64,000 nucleotides of DNA from Marinobacterium_A aestuariivivens. GTDB taxonomy: Bacteria; Pseudomonadota; Gammaproteobacteria; Pseudomonadales; Balneatricaceae. This document shows positions 18,187 to 27,008 of this stretch, one piece after another (the first letter of the stretch is position 1; every line of letters starts with the position of its first letter). Location of the stretch: NCBI RefSeq assembly GCF_042661465.1, contig NZ_JBHSWE010000001.1, positions 2,976,001 to 3,040,000 of the forward strand. The letters are read 5' to 3'. The position numbers and the translations under genes were made by a program. The notes beneath the pieces were generated by a model that searched no databases, was not told the origin of the DNA, and saw only the letters and a program-made list of their open reading frames with translations.

Positions 18187-19455
18187 ATGGCTCTACTGGC
18201 GCTAGGTATCAACCACAAGACCGCACCGCTCGAAGTGCGTGAAAAAGTGGCTTTCACGCCGGAGCAGCTGGTCGATGCCCTGGAGCGTGCCCGTGTCTCG
18301 GTGCGACTGCGGGAAATGGCGATTCTGTCGACCTGCAACCGCACGGAACTCTATTGCAGCACCGACCTCGAGGGCTCCCGCGCCCTGCTCGAATGGCTCG
18401 GTCAGTATCACCGGCTCGACCCGTCGCTGTTGCAGCAGTGCTCCTACATGTACTGGGACAACGCGGCGGCGCGTCACATGATGCGGGTGGCCAGCGGGCT
18501 GGATTCGCTGGTGCTCGGGGAGCCGCAGATACTCGGTCAGCTGAAATCCGCCTATGCGCTGTCGCAGGAGCACGGGCTGGTCGGTGCCGAGCTGGGCCGG
18601 CTGTTCCAGCAGACCTTCGCCATTGCCAAGCAGGTACGCACCGATACCGCCATCGGTCAGAACCCCGTCTCCGTGGCCTATGCCGCCGTCAGCCTGGCGC
18701 AGCATATCTTCTCGGACCTGCGCCAGAGCCGCGCGCTGCTGATCGGCGCCGGTGAAACCATCGAGCTGGTGGCGCGGCATCTGAAGCAGGCGGGCGTGCA
18801 GTCGATGACGGTCGCCAACCGTACGCTTGGGCGGGGCCTCGCACTGGCCGAGTCGGTCGGCGGCAAGGCGATACTGCTCGGAGACATTCCGCAGGCGCTG
18901 GTCGAGAGCGATATCGTGATCGCCTCCACGGCGAGCCAGTTGCCGATTCTGGGCAAGGGGGCGGTCGAGGCGGCGTTGAAAAAGCGCAAGCACAGGCCCA
19001 TCTTCATGGTCGACATCGCCGTGCCGCGGGATATCGAGCCCCAGGTCGGCGAGCTGGATGACGTCTATCTCTACAGCGTCGACGACCTGCAGGAGGTGAT
19101 CGAGGAGAACCAGCGCTCACGCGAGAGCGCGGCCCTCGAGGCCGAGGCGATCATCGAGACGGGTGCCGATACCTTTATGCGGCAACTGCGCGAGCTGGGA
19201 GCGGTCGATACCCTGACGGCGCTGCGCGGCCAGGCCGAAGCGCAGCGGGACGAAGCCCTGGAGCAGGCGCTGAAGCTGCTGCGCAACGGCAAGCCGGCGG
19301 AAGAGGTGCTGGCATTGCTGGCAAACCGCCTGACCAACAAGATGCTGCATACGCCGACGATTCAGTTGCGCAAGGCCAGTGCCGACGGCCGCGCGGAACT
19401 GATTCAGCTGGTGCAGGAACTCTATCAGCTTACCGATACGGCTGGACCCGAATAA
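18187..19455 (+). CDS. hemA: Glutamyl-tRNA reductase
   Basis: First step of C5 tetrapyrrole synthesis: reduces Glu-tRNA(Glu) to glutamate-1-semialdehyde with NADPH. Found are LALGINHKTAPLEVREK, the catalytic cysteine in LSTCNRTELY, GEPQILGQ, an NADP domain (LIGAGETIELVARHL) and the C-terminal dimerisation helix. From ATG 18187 the protein is 422 aa. A TTG at 18172 in frame would add five residues; the AGAGG before it is rather far (about 15 bases) from the ATG, so the start is not fully certain. The stop codon directly precedes the prfA ATG. Confidence 0.95.
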   Translation: MALLALGINHKTAPLEVREKVAFTPEQLVDALERARVSVRLREMAILSTCNRTELYCSTDLEGSRALLEWLGQYHRLDPSLLQQCSYMYWDNAAARHMMRVASGLDSLVLGEPQILGQLKSAYALSQEHGLVGAELGRLFQQTFAIAKQVRTDTAIGQNPVSVAYAAVSLAQHIFSDLRQSRALLIGAGETIELVARHLKQAGVQSMTVANRTLGRGLALAESVGGKAILLGDIPQALVESDIVIASTASQLPILGKGAVEAALKKRKHRPIFMVDIAVPRDIEPQVGELDDVYLYSVDDLQEVIEENQRSRESAALEAEAIIETGADTFMRQLRELGAVDTLTALRGQAEAQRDEALEQALKLLRNGKPAEEVLALLANRLTNKMLHTPTIQLRKASADGRAELIQLVQELYQLTDTAGPE

Positions 19456-20543
19456 ATGAAAGCTTCAATCCGTCAAAAACTGGAGCGGCTCGCGGACCGT
19501 TACGAAGAAGTGTCGGCGCTGCTGAGCGATGCCGAGACCATCGCCGATCAGAACCGCTTCCGCGACCTGTCGCGCGAATATGCAGAACTGGAGCCGGTGG
19601 TACAGTGCTTCACGGCCTATCGCGGCGCGCTCGACGATCTCGCCGAAGCCGAGCTGATGCTCGAGGACAGCGATCCCGAGATGCGGGAGATGGCCCGCGA
19701 CGAGATCGACGGCGCCCGTGCCCGTATCGAGCAGCTGGAGGCCGAGCTGCAGATTCTGCTGCTGCCGAAGGATCCGAACGATGCCCGCAACGTCTTTCTC
19801 GAAGTCCGCGCCGGTACCGGCGGTGACGAGGCGGCGATCTTCGCCGGCGACCTGTTCCGGATGTATTCCCGCTATGCCGAGCAGCAGGGTTGGCGCATCG
19901 AGGTGATCAGCGCCAGCGAGGGCGAGCATGGCGGCTACAAGGAGATCATCACCCGGGTCGCGGGCCAGGACGTCTACTCGAGGCTCAAGTTCGAGTCCGG
20001 CGCGCACCGGGTGCAGCGGGTGCCGGAAACCGAATCCCAGGGCGCATCCATACCTCGGCCTGTACCGTGGCGGTGATGCCCGAAATGGACGAGGTCGCCG
20101 AGATCGCCATCAACAAGGCCGATCTGCGCATCGATACCTTCCGCGCCTCCGGCGCCGGCGGCCAGCACGTCAACAAGACCGATTCGGCGATCCGCATCAC
20201 CCATATACCCACGGGCGTGGTGGTCGAATGCCAGGACGAGCGTTCCCAGCACAAGAACCGCGCCCGGGCGATGTCGCTGCTCGCGGCACGACTGCAGGCG
20301 GCCGAGCAAGAGCGTCACGCGGCGCAGCAGGCCAGCACCCGCAAGAGTCTGGTTGGCAGCGGCGACCGCTCCGAGCGCATCCGTACCTACAACTATCCCC
20401 AGGGACGGGTCACCGATCATCGCATCAACCTGACGCTGTACAAGCTGCAGGAAGTGATGGCCGGCGAACTGGGCGCCGTGATCGAGCCGCTGCGGGTGGA
20501 ATACCAGACCGAGCAGCTCGGTGCCCTCTCGGACGAGCCCTGA
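19456..20543 (+). CDS. prfA: Peptide chain release factor 1 (frame break)
   Basis: Reads UAA and UAG and triggers peptide release. N-terminal RF domain, LEVRAGTGGDEAAIFAGDLFRMY, and the GGQ loop GAGGQHVNKTDSA, the site methylated by PrmC encoded next. The frame shifts near 20041: GGGCGC should read GGGCCGC, restoring QGRIHTSACTVAV. The full span gives 362 aa, typical RF1. As RF1 is essential, the missing C is almost certainly a sequence error. Coupled to hemA with no gap. Confidence 0.94.
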
Positions 20544-20546
20544 CCG

Positions 20547-21406
20547 ATGAACATCGCCCAGGCGCTGGTCAGGGCCAGCGAGCTCGCGGCCAGCGACAGC
20601 CCGCGGCTGGATATCGAGCTGTTGCTCTGCCATCTGCTCGGCTGCGGCCGTACCTATCTGTTCATGCATCCTGAGCGGGCGCTCGACGAGACCCAGGCCG
20701 CGCAATTCGAGGTTCTGCTGGCGCGGCGCCAGGCCGGCGAACCGGTGGCACATTTAACGGGCCGCCGCGGCTTCTGGACCCTGGACCTCGAGGTCAGCCC
20801 GGCGACCCTGATACCAAGACCCGATACCGAGACCCTGGTAGAGCAGGCGCTGGCGCTGCTGCCCGACGGTGACTGCCGGGTCGCGGATCTGGGTACCGGC
20901 TCCGGCGCCATTGCACTGGCGCTGGCCAGTGAAAGGCCGGGCTGGACGGTGTCCGGCTGCGATCGCATCGCCGCTGCGGTGGCGCTGGCCGAGCGCAACC
21001 GTGCCCGGCTCGGCATCGCCAACGCGCGTTTCGTCCAGGGCAGCTGGTTCGAACCGCTGGACGGGCGCTTCGCGATGATCGTCAGCAATCCGCCCTATAT
21101 CGACCCCGACGACCCCCATCTGGAACAGGGGGATGTGCGCTTCGAGCCCCGCAGTGCGCTGGTGGCCGACGATCGCGGGCTGGCGGATATCGCGTCGATC
21201 GCGCGCCGGCGCCGGGGCATTTGCTGCCGGGCGGCTGGCTGCTGTTCGAACACGGTTATGATCAGGGCGAGGCGGTGCGCAACCTGCTGGCCGGCCTCGG
21301 TTATGACGATGTCGAGACGCTGCAGGATCTCGGCGGCCGGGATCGTGTGACCCGCGCCCGCCGCCCCCATTCATCCGACGAGGAGAGCGCCCATGCTGAG
21401 CGATGA
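20547..21406 (+). CDS. prmC: Release factor glutamine methyltransferase (frame break)
   Basis: SAM-dependent N5-methyltransferase for the glutamine of the GGQ motif in RF1/RF2. N-terminal helical domain, then Rossmann fold with VADLGTGSGAIALALA and the NPPY catalytic motif (IVSNPPYIDPDD). A G is missing near 21207-21213; after it, LLPGGWLLFEHGYDQGEAVRNLL resumes in another frame to a stop at 21406. The restored protein is 286 aa. It lies 3 bp after prfA and overlaps the following moeB-like gene by 14 bp. Confidence 0.92.
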
Positions 21407-22151
21407 ACAGCTGCTGCGTTACAGCCGGCAGATCATGCTGCCTGAGGTGGAAATCGACGGGCAGGAGGCCTGGCTGAAGTCCCGGGTGCTGATCATCGGT
21501 CTCGGTGGTCTCGGCAGCCCGGTGGCCATGTACCTGGCGGCCGCCGGGGTCGGCGAGCTGGTGCTGGTCGATGACGACGATGTCGATCTGAGCAATCTGC
21601 AACGGCAGATCATTCACCATAGCGGGCGCATCGGTTCGCCGAAGGTGGAGTCGGCCCGCGAAACCCTGACGGCACTAAATCCCGAAGTCGGGATCCAAAC
21701 ACTGTACGAGCGACTCTCGTCGCAGGGGCTGGATGAGCTGGTCGAGACCGTTGATCTGGTGGTCGATTGCAGCGACAACTTCAGTACCCGATTCGCCATC
21801 AACCGTGCCTGTTTCAGGCATGGCCGTCCACTGGTCTCGGGCGCCGCCATCCGGCTCGAAGGTCAGGTGGCGGTGTACGACCCCCGCCAGCCGGAATCCC
21901 CCTGCTATCAGTGCCTCTACCGCGAAGGCGAGGAGGAGAGCCTCACCTGCTCGGAGTCGGGCGTACTGGCGCCGCTGGTGGGCATCATCGGTTCGGTGCA
22001 GGCGATGGAAGCGCTGAAGGTCCTGGCCGGCATCGGCAAGCCCCTGGTCGGACGGCTGCAGCTGCTGGACGCCCACAGCATGGACTGGCGCACCTTGAAA
22101 TTGAAGAAAGATCCCTCATGTCCGGTATGCAGTACCGTCGACAAGGAGTAA
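21393..22151 (+). CDS. moeB: MoeB/ThiF-family adenylyltransferase
   Basis: E1-like enzyme that adenylates the C-terminus of a sulfur-carrier protein (MoaD for molybdopterin, or ThiS). 252 aa with RYSRQIMLPEV, the ATP site GLGGLGSPVAMYLAAAGVG, DLSNLQRQ, and zinc cysteine pairs CYQC and CPVC. Pseudomonas has moeB at this place after prmC, which supports the symbol; ThiF cannot be excluded from sequence. Stop TAA overlaps the next ATG. Confidence 0.88.
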   Translation: MLSDEQLLRYSRQIMLPEVEIDGQEAWLKSRVLIIGLGGLGSPVAMYLAAAGVGELVLVDDDDVDLSNLQRQIIHHSGRIGSPKVESARETLTALNPEVGIQTLYERLSSQGLDELVETVDLVVDCSDNFSTRFAINRACFRHGRPLVSGAAIRLEGQVAVYDPRQPESPCYQCLYREGEEESLTCSESGVLAPLVGIIGSVQAMEALKVLAGIGKPLVGRLQLLDAHSMDWRTLKLKKDPSCPVCSTVDKE

Positions 22152-22567
22152 TGGTTTTGAGCAACGATAAGATCATTCGCGATATCCTTGTGAACAGCAA
22201 GACGATCGCCCTGGTGGGCGCCAGCCCGCGTCCGCACCGGGCCAGCCATCAGGTGATGGGTTACCTGCTGGCCAAGGGGTATCGCGTGATCCCGGTGAAC
22301 CCCAATGAGGCGGGCTCCACCATCCATGGTCAGACGGTCCGGGCTTCGCTGGCGGAGATCGACGAACCGATCGACCTGGTCGATATCTTCCGCAATTCCG
22401 TCGGTGCCGGCGACGCCGTCGACGACGCCATCGCAGCCCATGCCAAGGCGGTCTGGATGCAACTGGGCGTCATCAACGAACCGGCGGCCGAGCGCGCCGA
22501 AGCGGCGGGCATGGAAGTGGTGATGGACCGCTGTCCGGCTCTGGAAATTCCGCGTCTGGGGCTCTGA
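22151..22567 (+). CDS. CoA-binding (YccU-like) protein
   Basis: A 138-aa single Rossmann-fold protein of the CoA_binding_2 family, with IALVGASPRPHRASHQVMGYL, VIPVNPNEAG and VWMQLGVINEPAAERAEAAG. Members bind CoA; the cellular role is not known. Two starts are possible: ATG 22151 overlaps the moeB stop, but its AAGGAG lies only 2 bases away; TTG 22157 has the same site at a normal 8-base spacing and may be the real start. Confidence 0.85.
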   Translation: MVLSNDKIIRDILVNSKTIALVGASPRPHRASHQVMGYLLAKGYRVIPVNPNEAGSTIHGQTVRASLAEIDEPIDLVDIFRNSVGAGDAVDDAIAAHAKAVWMQLGVINEPAAERAEAAGMEVVMDRCPALEIPRLGL

Positions 22568-22714
22568 GGCCGCAGACGGAAGTTTTGCTGTCAGTCGTAC
22601 AAGTTCATTGAATTTTGCTGTGAAAACGCCGCTTTTTGAAAGCTTCTTTCTGGCCGTGTCGTTAGGGGACGGTAGAATGGTCTGTTTTTCAAGCAAAACG
22701 ACAGGAAAGACCGA

Positions 22715-23068
22715 ATGACCATTACCCGCATGGAAACCGGCCAGCGCATGAGCCGGATCGTGATTCACAACGATACCGTCTACCTCTGTGGCCAGGTAGC
22801 CGAAGACGCCAGCGCCGATATCGCCGAGCAGACCCGCACCATGCTGGCCAAGGTCGACCGCCTGCTGGAGCAGGCCGGCAGCGACCGTGAGCACATCCTG
22901 TCGGCCACCGTCTATATCCGTGACATGAAGGATTTCGCGGGCATGAATGCGGTCTGGGATGCCTGGGTGCCGGAAGGTCATGCCCCGGCCCGCGCCTGCG
23001 TGGAAGCGCGCATGGCCCGCCCCGAGCTGCTGGTCGAGGTATCCGTCACCGCGGCGGTGAAGAAGTAG
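22715..23068 (+). CDS. RidA-family reactive imine/enamine deaminase
   Basis: 117 aa, YjgF/YER057c/UK114 superfamily. Canonical RidA removes 2-aminoacrylate and other reactive enamines made by PLP enzymes. Visible are YLCGQVAEDASADI, ATVYIRDMKDFAGMNAVWDAW and the substrate-binding Arg and Glu in PARACVEARMARPELLVEV. The N-terminus differs from archetypal RidA, so it could be a paralogous Rid subgroup. Start ATG 22715 has AGGAAA upstream. 147 bp separate it from the previous gene, so it probably has its own promoter. Confidence 0.88.
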   Translation: MTITRMETGQRMSRIVIHNDTVYLCGQVAEDASADIAEQTRTMLAKVDRLLEQAGSDREHILSATVYIRDMKDFAGMNAVWDAWVPEGHAPARACVEARMARPELLVEVSVTAAVKK

Positions 23069-23088
23069 AGGGGCAAGCACTGTCCCCC

Positions 23089-24297
23089 TTGAACCCACCC
23101 TCGATCCTCCACGAACGCAACTATCTGACCTACCTCTGCGGCAGCGTCTTCTCGACTCAGGGGATCTGGATCCAGCGCATGACGCTGGGCTGGATGATCT
23201 GGGATCTGACCCACTCGGAGACCTGGCTCGGGCTGCTGGCCTTCCTGATGTTCTTCCCGGTGGTGCTGGTGGGGCCGCTGTTCGGTGTGCTGGTCGATCG
23301 TATCAACCGGCGCCGCGCGGCGGTGCTGATCAGCCTGATGCTCAGTGCCTTCGGCTTTTGCCTTGCCGTGCTGGTGGCCGGCGGACTCATCGGGGCGCCC
23401 GGCGTATTGCTGTTTGCGCTCGGAATCGGCATCACCAACAGCGCCTATCAGGCGGTGCGGCTGTCACTGGTGCCGGAGCTGGTGAGTGCGCCGAACATGT
23501 CACGGGCCGTTGCCATCAATGCGATCCTGTTCAACAGCGCGCGCTTTATCGGGCCGATGATCGCGGGTCTGCTGATCAATCTTCAGGGCAGTGCGCTATC
23601 GTTCGCCGTGACCGGTGCCTGTTATCTGCCGCTGACCGGGGTGTTACTTTGTCTGCGGCTCGATGAACACCGGCGGCGGGACGGGAAGGCGCCGGGCGCC
23701 TTTCTGGTGGATCTGGCCGCCGGGGTGCGTTATGCACGGCGTGAAAGCCTGATCGCCCGACTGCTGCTGGTGATCTGCTGTGCCGCCATCTTCGGCCGCG
23801 GCCTGCTGGAGATATTGCCCGCGGTGGCCGACGGCCTCTACGGCCGGGGCGTCGAAGCGCTGGCGGCGCTGACGTCGGCGGCGGGCTTCGGCTCCATCAT
23901 CGCCGGCCTGCTGCTGTCGGCTTCCGGGACGGAGCGGCTGCCGCTGGCATTGCGCCTGGCGGGGATCGGCTCCGGCGCGCTGCTGATACTGTTCAGTCTT
24001 GGCGGGCGTTTCGAGTCCGGCCTGCTGATCGTCACGGCCCTGAGTTTTTGCGCCACCGTCTGCGGCGTTGCCACCCAGTCGCTGATTCAGATCTCGCTGG
24101 ACAGTGCCTATCGCGGTCGGGTCATGAGCCTCTGGGGTGCGCTCAATGTTGGCGGTGGCGCGATCGGAGGTCTGCTGTTCGGCCTGCTGACCGAGTTCGC
24201 AGGCTTCGGTCCGAGTCTGTTGCTGCCGGGACTGGCGATGATGGCGACAAGCGCGTACGCCACCCGGAACCTGCACGCTTTTCGTAGGGTGGGTTAG
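23089..24297 (+). CDS. MFS transporter (MFS_3 / EntS-like)
   Basis: A 402-aa twelve-TM major facilitator. It starts YLTYLCGSVFSTQGIWIQRMTLGWMIWDLT and has the loop 2-3 motif GVLVDRINRRRA. It resembles the MFS_3 group that includes enterobactin exporter EntS and many uncharacterised proteins; the substrate is unknown. The TTG start at 23089 lacks a well-placed ribosome site (GAGGGG is about 16 bases upstream). The last codons and the TAG stop (RRVG-stop) lie inside a palindromic GTAGGGTGGGTTA element at 24284, so the natural C-terminus may have been replaced. Confidence 0.85.
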   Translation: MNPPSILHERNYLTYLCGSVFSTQGIWIQRMTLGWMIWDLTHSETWLGLLAFLMFFPVVLVGPLFGVLVDRINRRRAAVLISLMLSAFGFCLAVLVAGGLIGAPGVLLFALGIGITNSAYQAVRLSLVPELVSAPNMSRAVAINAILFNSARFIGPMIAGLLINLQGSALSFAVTGACYLPLTGVLLCLRLDEHRRRDGKAPGAFLVDLAAGVRYARRESLIARLLLVICCAAIFGRGLLEILPAVADGLYGRGVEALAALTSAAGFGSIIAGLLLSASGTERLPLALRLAGIGSGALLILFSLGGRFESGLLIVTALSFCATVCGVATQSLIQISLDSAYRGRVMSLWGALNVGGGAIGGLLFGLLTEFAGFGPSLLLPGLAMMATSAYATRNLHAFRRVG

Positions 24298-24358
24298 GCA
24301 CGCAGGGCATCGTTTTGTCCGCCGGCACAGGGATTGCGCGTGCCGTAACCCACCCTAC
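24284..24358. repeat. GTAGGGTGGGTTA palindromic element at the MFS 3' end
   Basis: GTAGGGTGGGTTAGGCACG (24284-24302) is matched by the inverted CGTGCCGTAACCCACCCTAC at 24339-24358, with one base of offset inside. The element overlaps the final codons and stop of the MFS gene. Confidence 0.8.
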
Positions 24359-24390
24359 ATGCCGCTTTCAGCCACCTGGAATCCGATTCA

Positions 24391-24519
24391 CCGGTAGAGC
24401 GCCACCCGGTGGAACGCCGCCCGGTGGAACGCCACCCGGTGGAACGCCACCCGGTGGAACGCCACCCGGTGGAACGCCACCCGGTGGAACGCCACCCGGT
24501 GGAACGCCACCCGGTGGAA
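24391..24519. repeat. 15-bp tandem repeat, eight full units
   Basis: CCGGTGGAACGCCAC is repeated head-to-tail at 24406-24510 (the first of these ending CGC), after a variant unit at 24391, with a partial unit to 24519. Each junction CCACCCGGTGG is itself palindromic. The flanks GATTCACCGG before and GGAATTCGCAGGCTCATTCCACCCTAC after match the element at 54851-54927, which has only two such units, so this array is an internal expansion of that repeat. No gene is seen between 24298 and 24584. Confidence 0.9.
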
Positions 24520-24584
24520 TTCGCAGGCTCATTCCACCCTACATCTTTGGACAATACGCAGGATGCGTAGGCCTTGCCGGCCAG

Positions 24585-26293
24585 TCAATGCAGCTTCAGG
24601 CCGACCCGGGTGACCGTATCGCCCTCGACCTCCTTCACCACCAGGGTCACCGGGCCCAGCATCAGGCTGTCGCCGACCACCGGATGACCATGCTGGTGGC
24701 GGGCGATGCAGGCCGACAGCGTCTGCTGCGGGTCTTCCTGCTCGACGCGGATGCCGTAGACCTGTTCGACATCGGCCAGCTGTGCGTCGCCGTTGAGGAC
24801 GAACTCGCCGAAGAAGGCCATTTCGGCCAGGTGTTTGGGGCCGTGAGGCGCATTGAAACGGTGGCCGAGGGCGTCGATCTGGTCCGGCCGGGCGAGGACC
24901 GCGATCAGGTCGTCCGCCTGCAGTGCGGTAGTGGGAGCTGGCGGCAGGTACTGGCCGTCGCGGAAGACCGCGGCGATACCGCTGTCCGGCGGCAATCGCA
25001 GGTCGCTCAGGGGTGACGGACGCAGCCAGCGCTCGCCGCTGAGCCTGAACAGCAGCAGTTCGTGTTCGCCCACCGCTGGCACGTCGATCGGAATGCGCCG
25101 GTGCGCCTCTTCGTGACCCGGAACCTCCAGCTTCAGCAGACGGGCGACCGGCGCCAGGCTGGTGCCCTGTATCACCAGCGATACCAGCACGATGACGAAG
25201 GCGATATTGAACAGCAGCGTGGCCTGTTCAATCCCGGCCATGACCGGAAACAGGGCCAGGACGATGGGCACGGCACCGCGCAGTCCGACCCAGGCGATAA
25301 AGCCCTGCTCCCGGACATTGAACTTGAAGGGCCAGAGGGTGCCGAAGGCCGCCAGCGGGCGTGCCAGCAGGATCAGCACGGCGGCCAGCAGCAGGCAGCC
25401 GGGGGCGATCAGCAGCAGCTGGGACGGGTCGACCAGCAGCCCCAGGATCAGGAACATGCAGAGCTGTGCCAGCCAGGCGAGGCCATCGTGGACCTGCAGG
25501 ATCGCCGGCATCATCCGTACCCGCCCGTTGCCGAGCAGGACCCCCGCGAGATAGATCGCCAGGAAGCCGCTGCCGCCGAGCGCATTGGTGCCGGCGAAGA
25601 TCACCAGGCCCGAGGCCGTCACCAGCAGCGGATAAAGCGCGGTCACCAGGTCCACGCGGTTGACCAGGAAGACCAGTGCGCGTCCGCCCAGCCAGCCGCA
25701 GAGCGCGCCGATGCCGAACTGCTGCGCCAGCATGAGGGGGCCGACCAGAGCGATGCCTGATCGCCGAGTGTGATCAGCTGGATCAGCACCAGTGTCAGGA
25801 AGATCGCCATAGGGTCGTTGCTGCCGGACTCGATCTCGAGCGTGGCGCCGACACGGGTGTTGAGGTTGAGCCCGCGCCCCTGAAGCAGGGCGAAGACCGC
25901 GGCGGCGTCGGTGGAAGACACGATAGTGCCGACCAGCAGCCCATCGAGCAGCGGCAGGTCGAAGATCAGCATTGCCGCCAGGCCTGTCAGCAGCGCGGTG
26001 ATCAGTACCCCGAGGGTCGCCAGTACCAGCGCCGGCCGCAGACCCACCCTGAAGGTTTCGCCGCGGGTGCGCATGCCGCCGTCGAGCAGGATCACCGCCA
26101 GCGCCAGGTTGCCGACCAGAAAGGCGGTTTCGAAATCGTCGAACTGGATCTGGCCAATACCGTCCTCACCGGCCAGCATGCCGACGCCGAGGAACAGCAG
26201 CAGCACCGGCATGCCGATACGGTTCGACAATGGACTGAGAAGGATGCTGAGCATCAGCATCAGGGCGCCGATCAGCAGGAACAGTGAGGTCAT
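24585..26293 (-). CDS. NhaP2/CvrA-type K+(Na+)/H+ antiporter (frame break)
   Basis: CPA1-family cation/proton antiporter. The N-terminal membrane domain contains LFLGVGMLAGEDGIGQIQFDD, a conserved motif of this subfamily, and VGTIVSSTDAAAVFALL with the ion-binding aspartate. The soluble C-terminal part has a TrkA_C-like domain (LLFRLSGERWLRPSPLSDL...GQYLPPAPTTALQADDLIAVL) and CorC_HlyC-like end. One base is missing near 25752-25757 (CAGGCATC, expected CAGGCCATC); restored length is 569 aa, normal for NhaP2. Start ATG 26293 overlaps the stop of a truncated upstream duplicate (ATGA), see the 143-bp array. Confidence 0.87.
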
Positions 26294-26436
26294 GCGTCAC
26301 CGCCTTGCGCTTCTGGCATCCCGACGCCGAGGAACAGCAGCACAGGCATGGGCATGCCGATGCGGTCGGGCAGGGGTCTGAGAAGGATGCTGAGCATCAG
26401 CATCAGGGCGCCGATCAGCAGGAACAGTGAGGTCAT
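26290..26436 (-). CDS. Mini-ORF 4 of the antiporter 5' array
   Basis: 48 aa; coupled to mini-ORF 3 by ATGA, and its own TGA overlaps the full-length antiporter ATG at 26293. RPLPD and PEAQ variants. Confidence 0.45.
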   Translation of the reverse strand: MTSLFLLIGALMLMLSILLRPLPDRIGMPMPVLLFLGVGMPEAQGGDA

Positions 26437-26579
26437 GCGTCACCGCCTTGCGCTTGTGGCATCCCGACGCCGAGGAACAGCAGCACAGGCATGGGCATGC
26501 CGATGCGGTCGGGCAGGGGTCTGAGAAGGATGCTGAGCATCAGCATCAGGGCGCCGATCAGCAGGAACAGTGAGGTCAT
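26433..26579 (-). CDS. Mini-ORF 3 of the antiporter 5' array
   Basis: 48 aa; coupled to mini-ORF 2 by ATGA. RPLPD and PQAQ variants. Confidence 0.45.
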   Translation of the reverse strand: MTSLFLLIGALMLMLSILLRPLPDRIGMPMPVLLFLGVGMPQAQGGDA

Positions 26580-26722
26580 GCGTCACCGCCTTGCGCTTGT
26601 GGCATCCCGACGCCGAGGAACAGCAGCACAGGCATGGGCATGCCGATGCGGTTCGACAATGGACTGAGAAGGATGCTGAGCATCAGCATCAGAGCCCCGA
26701 TCAGCAGGAACAGAGAGGTCAT
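26576..26722 (-). CDS. Mini-ORF 2 of the antiporter 5' array
   Basis: 48 aa; ATG overlaps the stop of mini-ORF 1 (ATGA). It carries the SPLSN variant also found in the full-length gene, and PQAQ near the end. Translation would rely on coupling or on the weak AGGCGG upstream. Confidence 0.45.
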   Translation of the reverse strand: MTSLFLLIGALMLMLSILLSPLSNRIGMPMPVLLFLGVGMPQAQGGDA

Positions 26723-26865
26723 GCGTCACCGCCTTGCGCTTCTGGCATCCCGACGCCGAGGAACAACAGCTCAGGCATGGGCATGCCGATGCGGTCGGGC
26801 AGGGGTCTGAGAAGGATGCTGAGCATCAGCATCAGGGCGCCGATCAGCAGGAACAGTGAGGTCAT
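26719..26865 (-). CDS. Mini-ORF 1 of the antiporter 5' array
   Basis: 48 aa, one N-terminal hydrophobic helix and a second short one. AAGGA lies about 9 bases before ATG 26865, so this unit carries the primary ribosome site for the whole chain. It has PELLFLG, where the other units have PVLLFLG. Whether a stable peptide is made is unknown. Confidence 0.5.
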   Translation of the reverse strand: MTSLFLLIGALMLMLSILLRPLPDRIGMPMPELLFLGVGMPEAQGGDA

Positions 26866-27008
26866 GCGTTCTATCCTTGAGTTGTCCCGGTTGCCATCGA
26901 GGCCTGACCGGAGAGGGTGACCGGACTGTTCTTGTTGGAAGACGGCCTGAAAAATCATTATAAGGCCGGGCCCGGCTCCGGCAAGCGGCCTGGACGGGAG
27001 AATGATCG

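Larger units (their letters stand above)
26290..26865 (-). repeat. 143-bp tandem array: four duplicate 5' ends of the antiporter gene
   Basis: Five ATG codons on the minus strand at 26865, 26722, 26579, 26436 and 26293 are spaced exactly 143 bp. The first four open 48-codon ORFs that copy the first 40 codons of the antiporter (MTSLFLLIGALMLMLSILL...RIGMP), then end PxAQGGDA and TGA. Each TGA overlaps the next ATG as ATGA. The copies are not identical: RPLPD versus SPLSN and PEAQ versus PQAQ variants are distributed mosaically, which argues against a simple assembly loop. Confidence 0.93.

Noticed and set aside
24391..24519. CRISPR array
   Set aside because: Units are 15 bp in direct contact, with no spacers and no cas genes.
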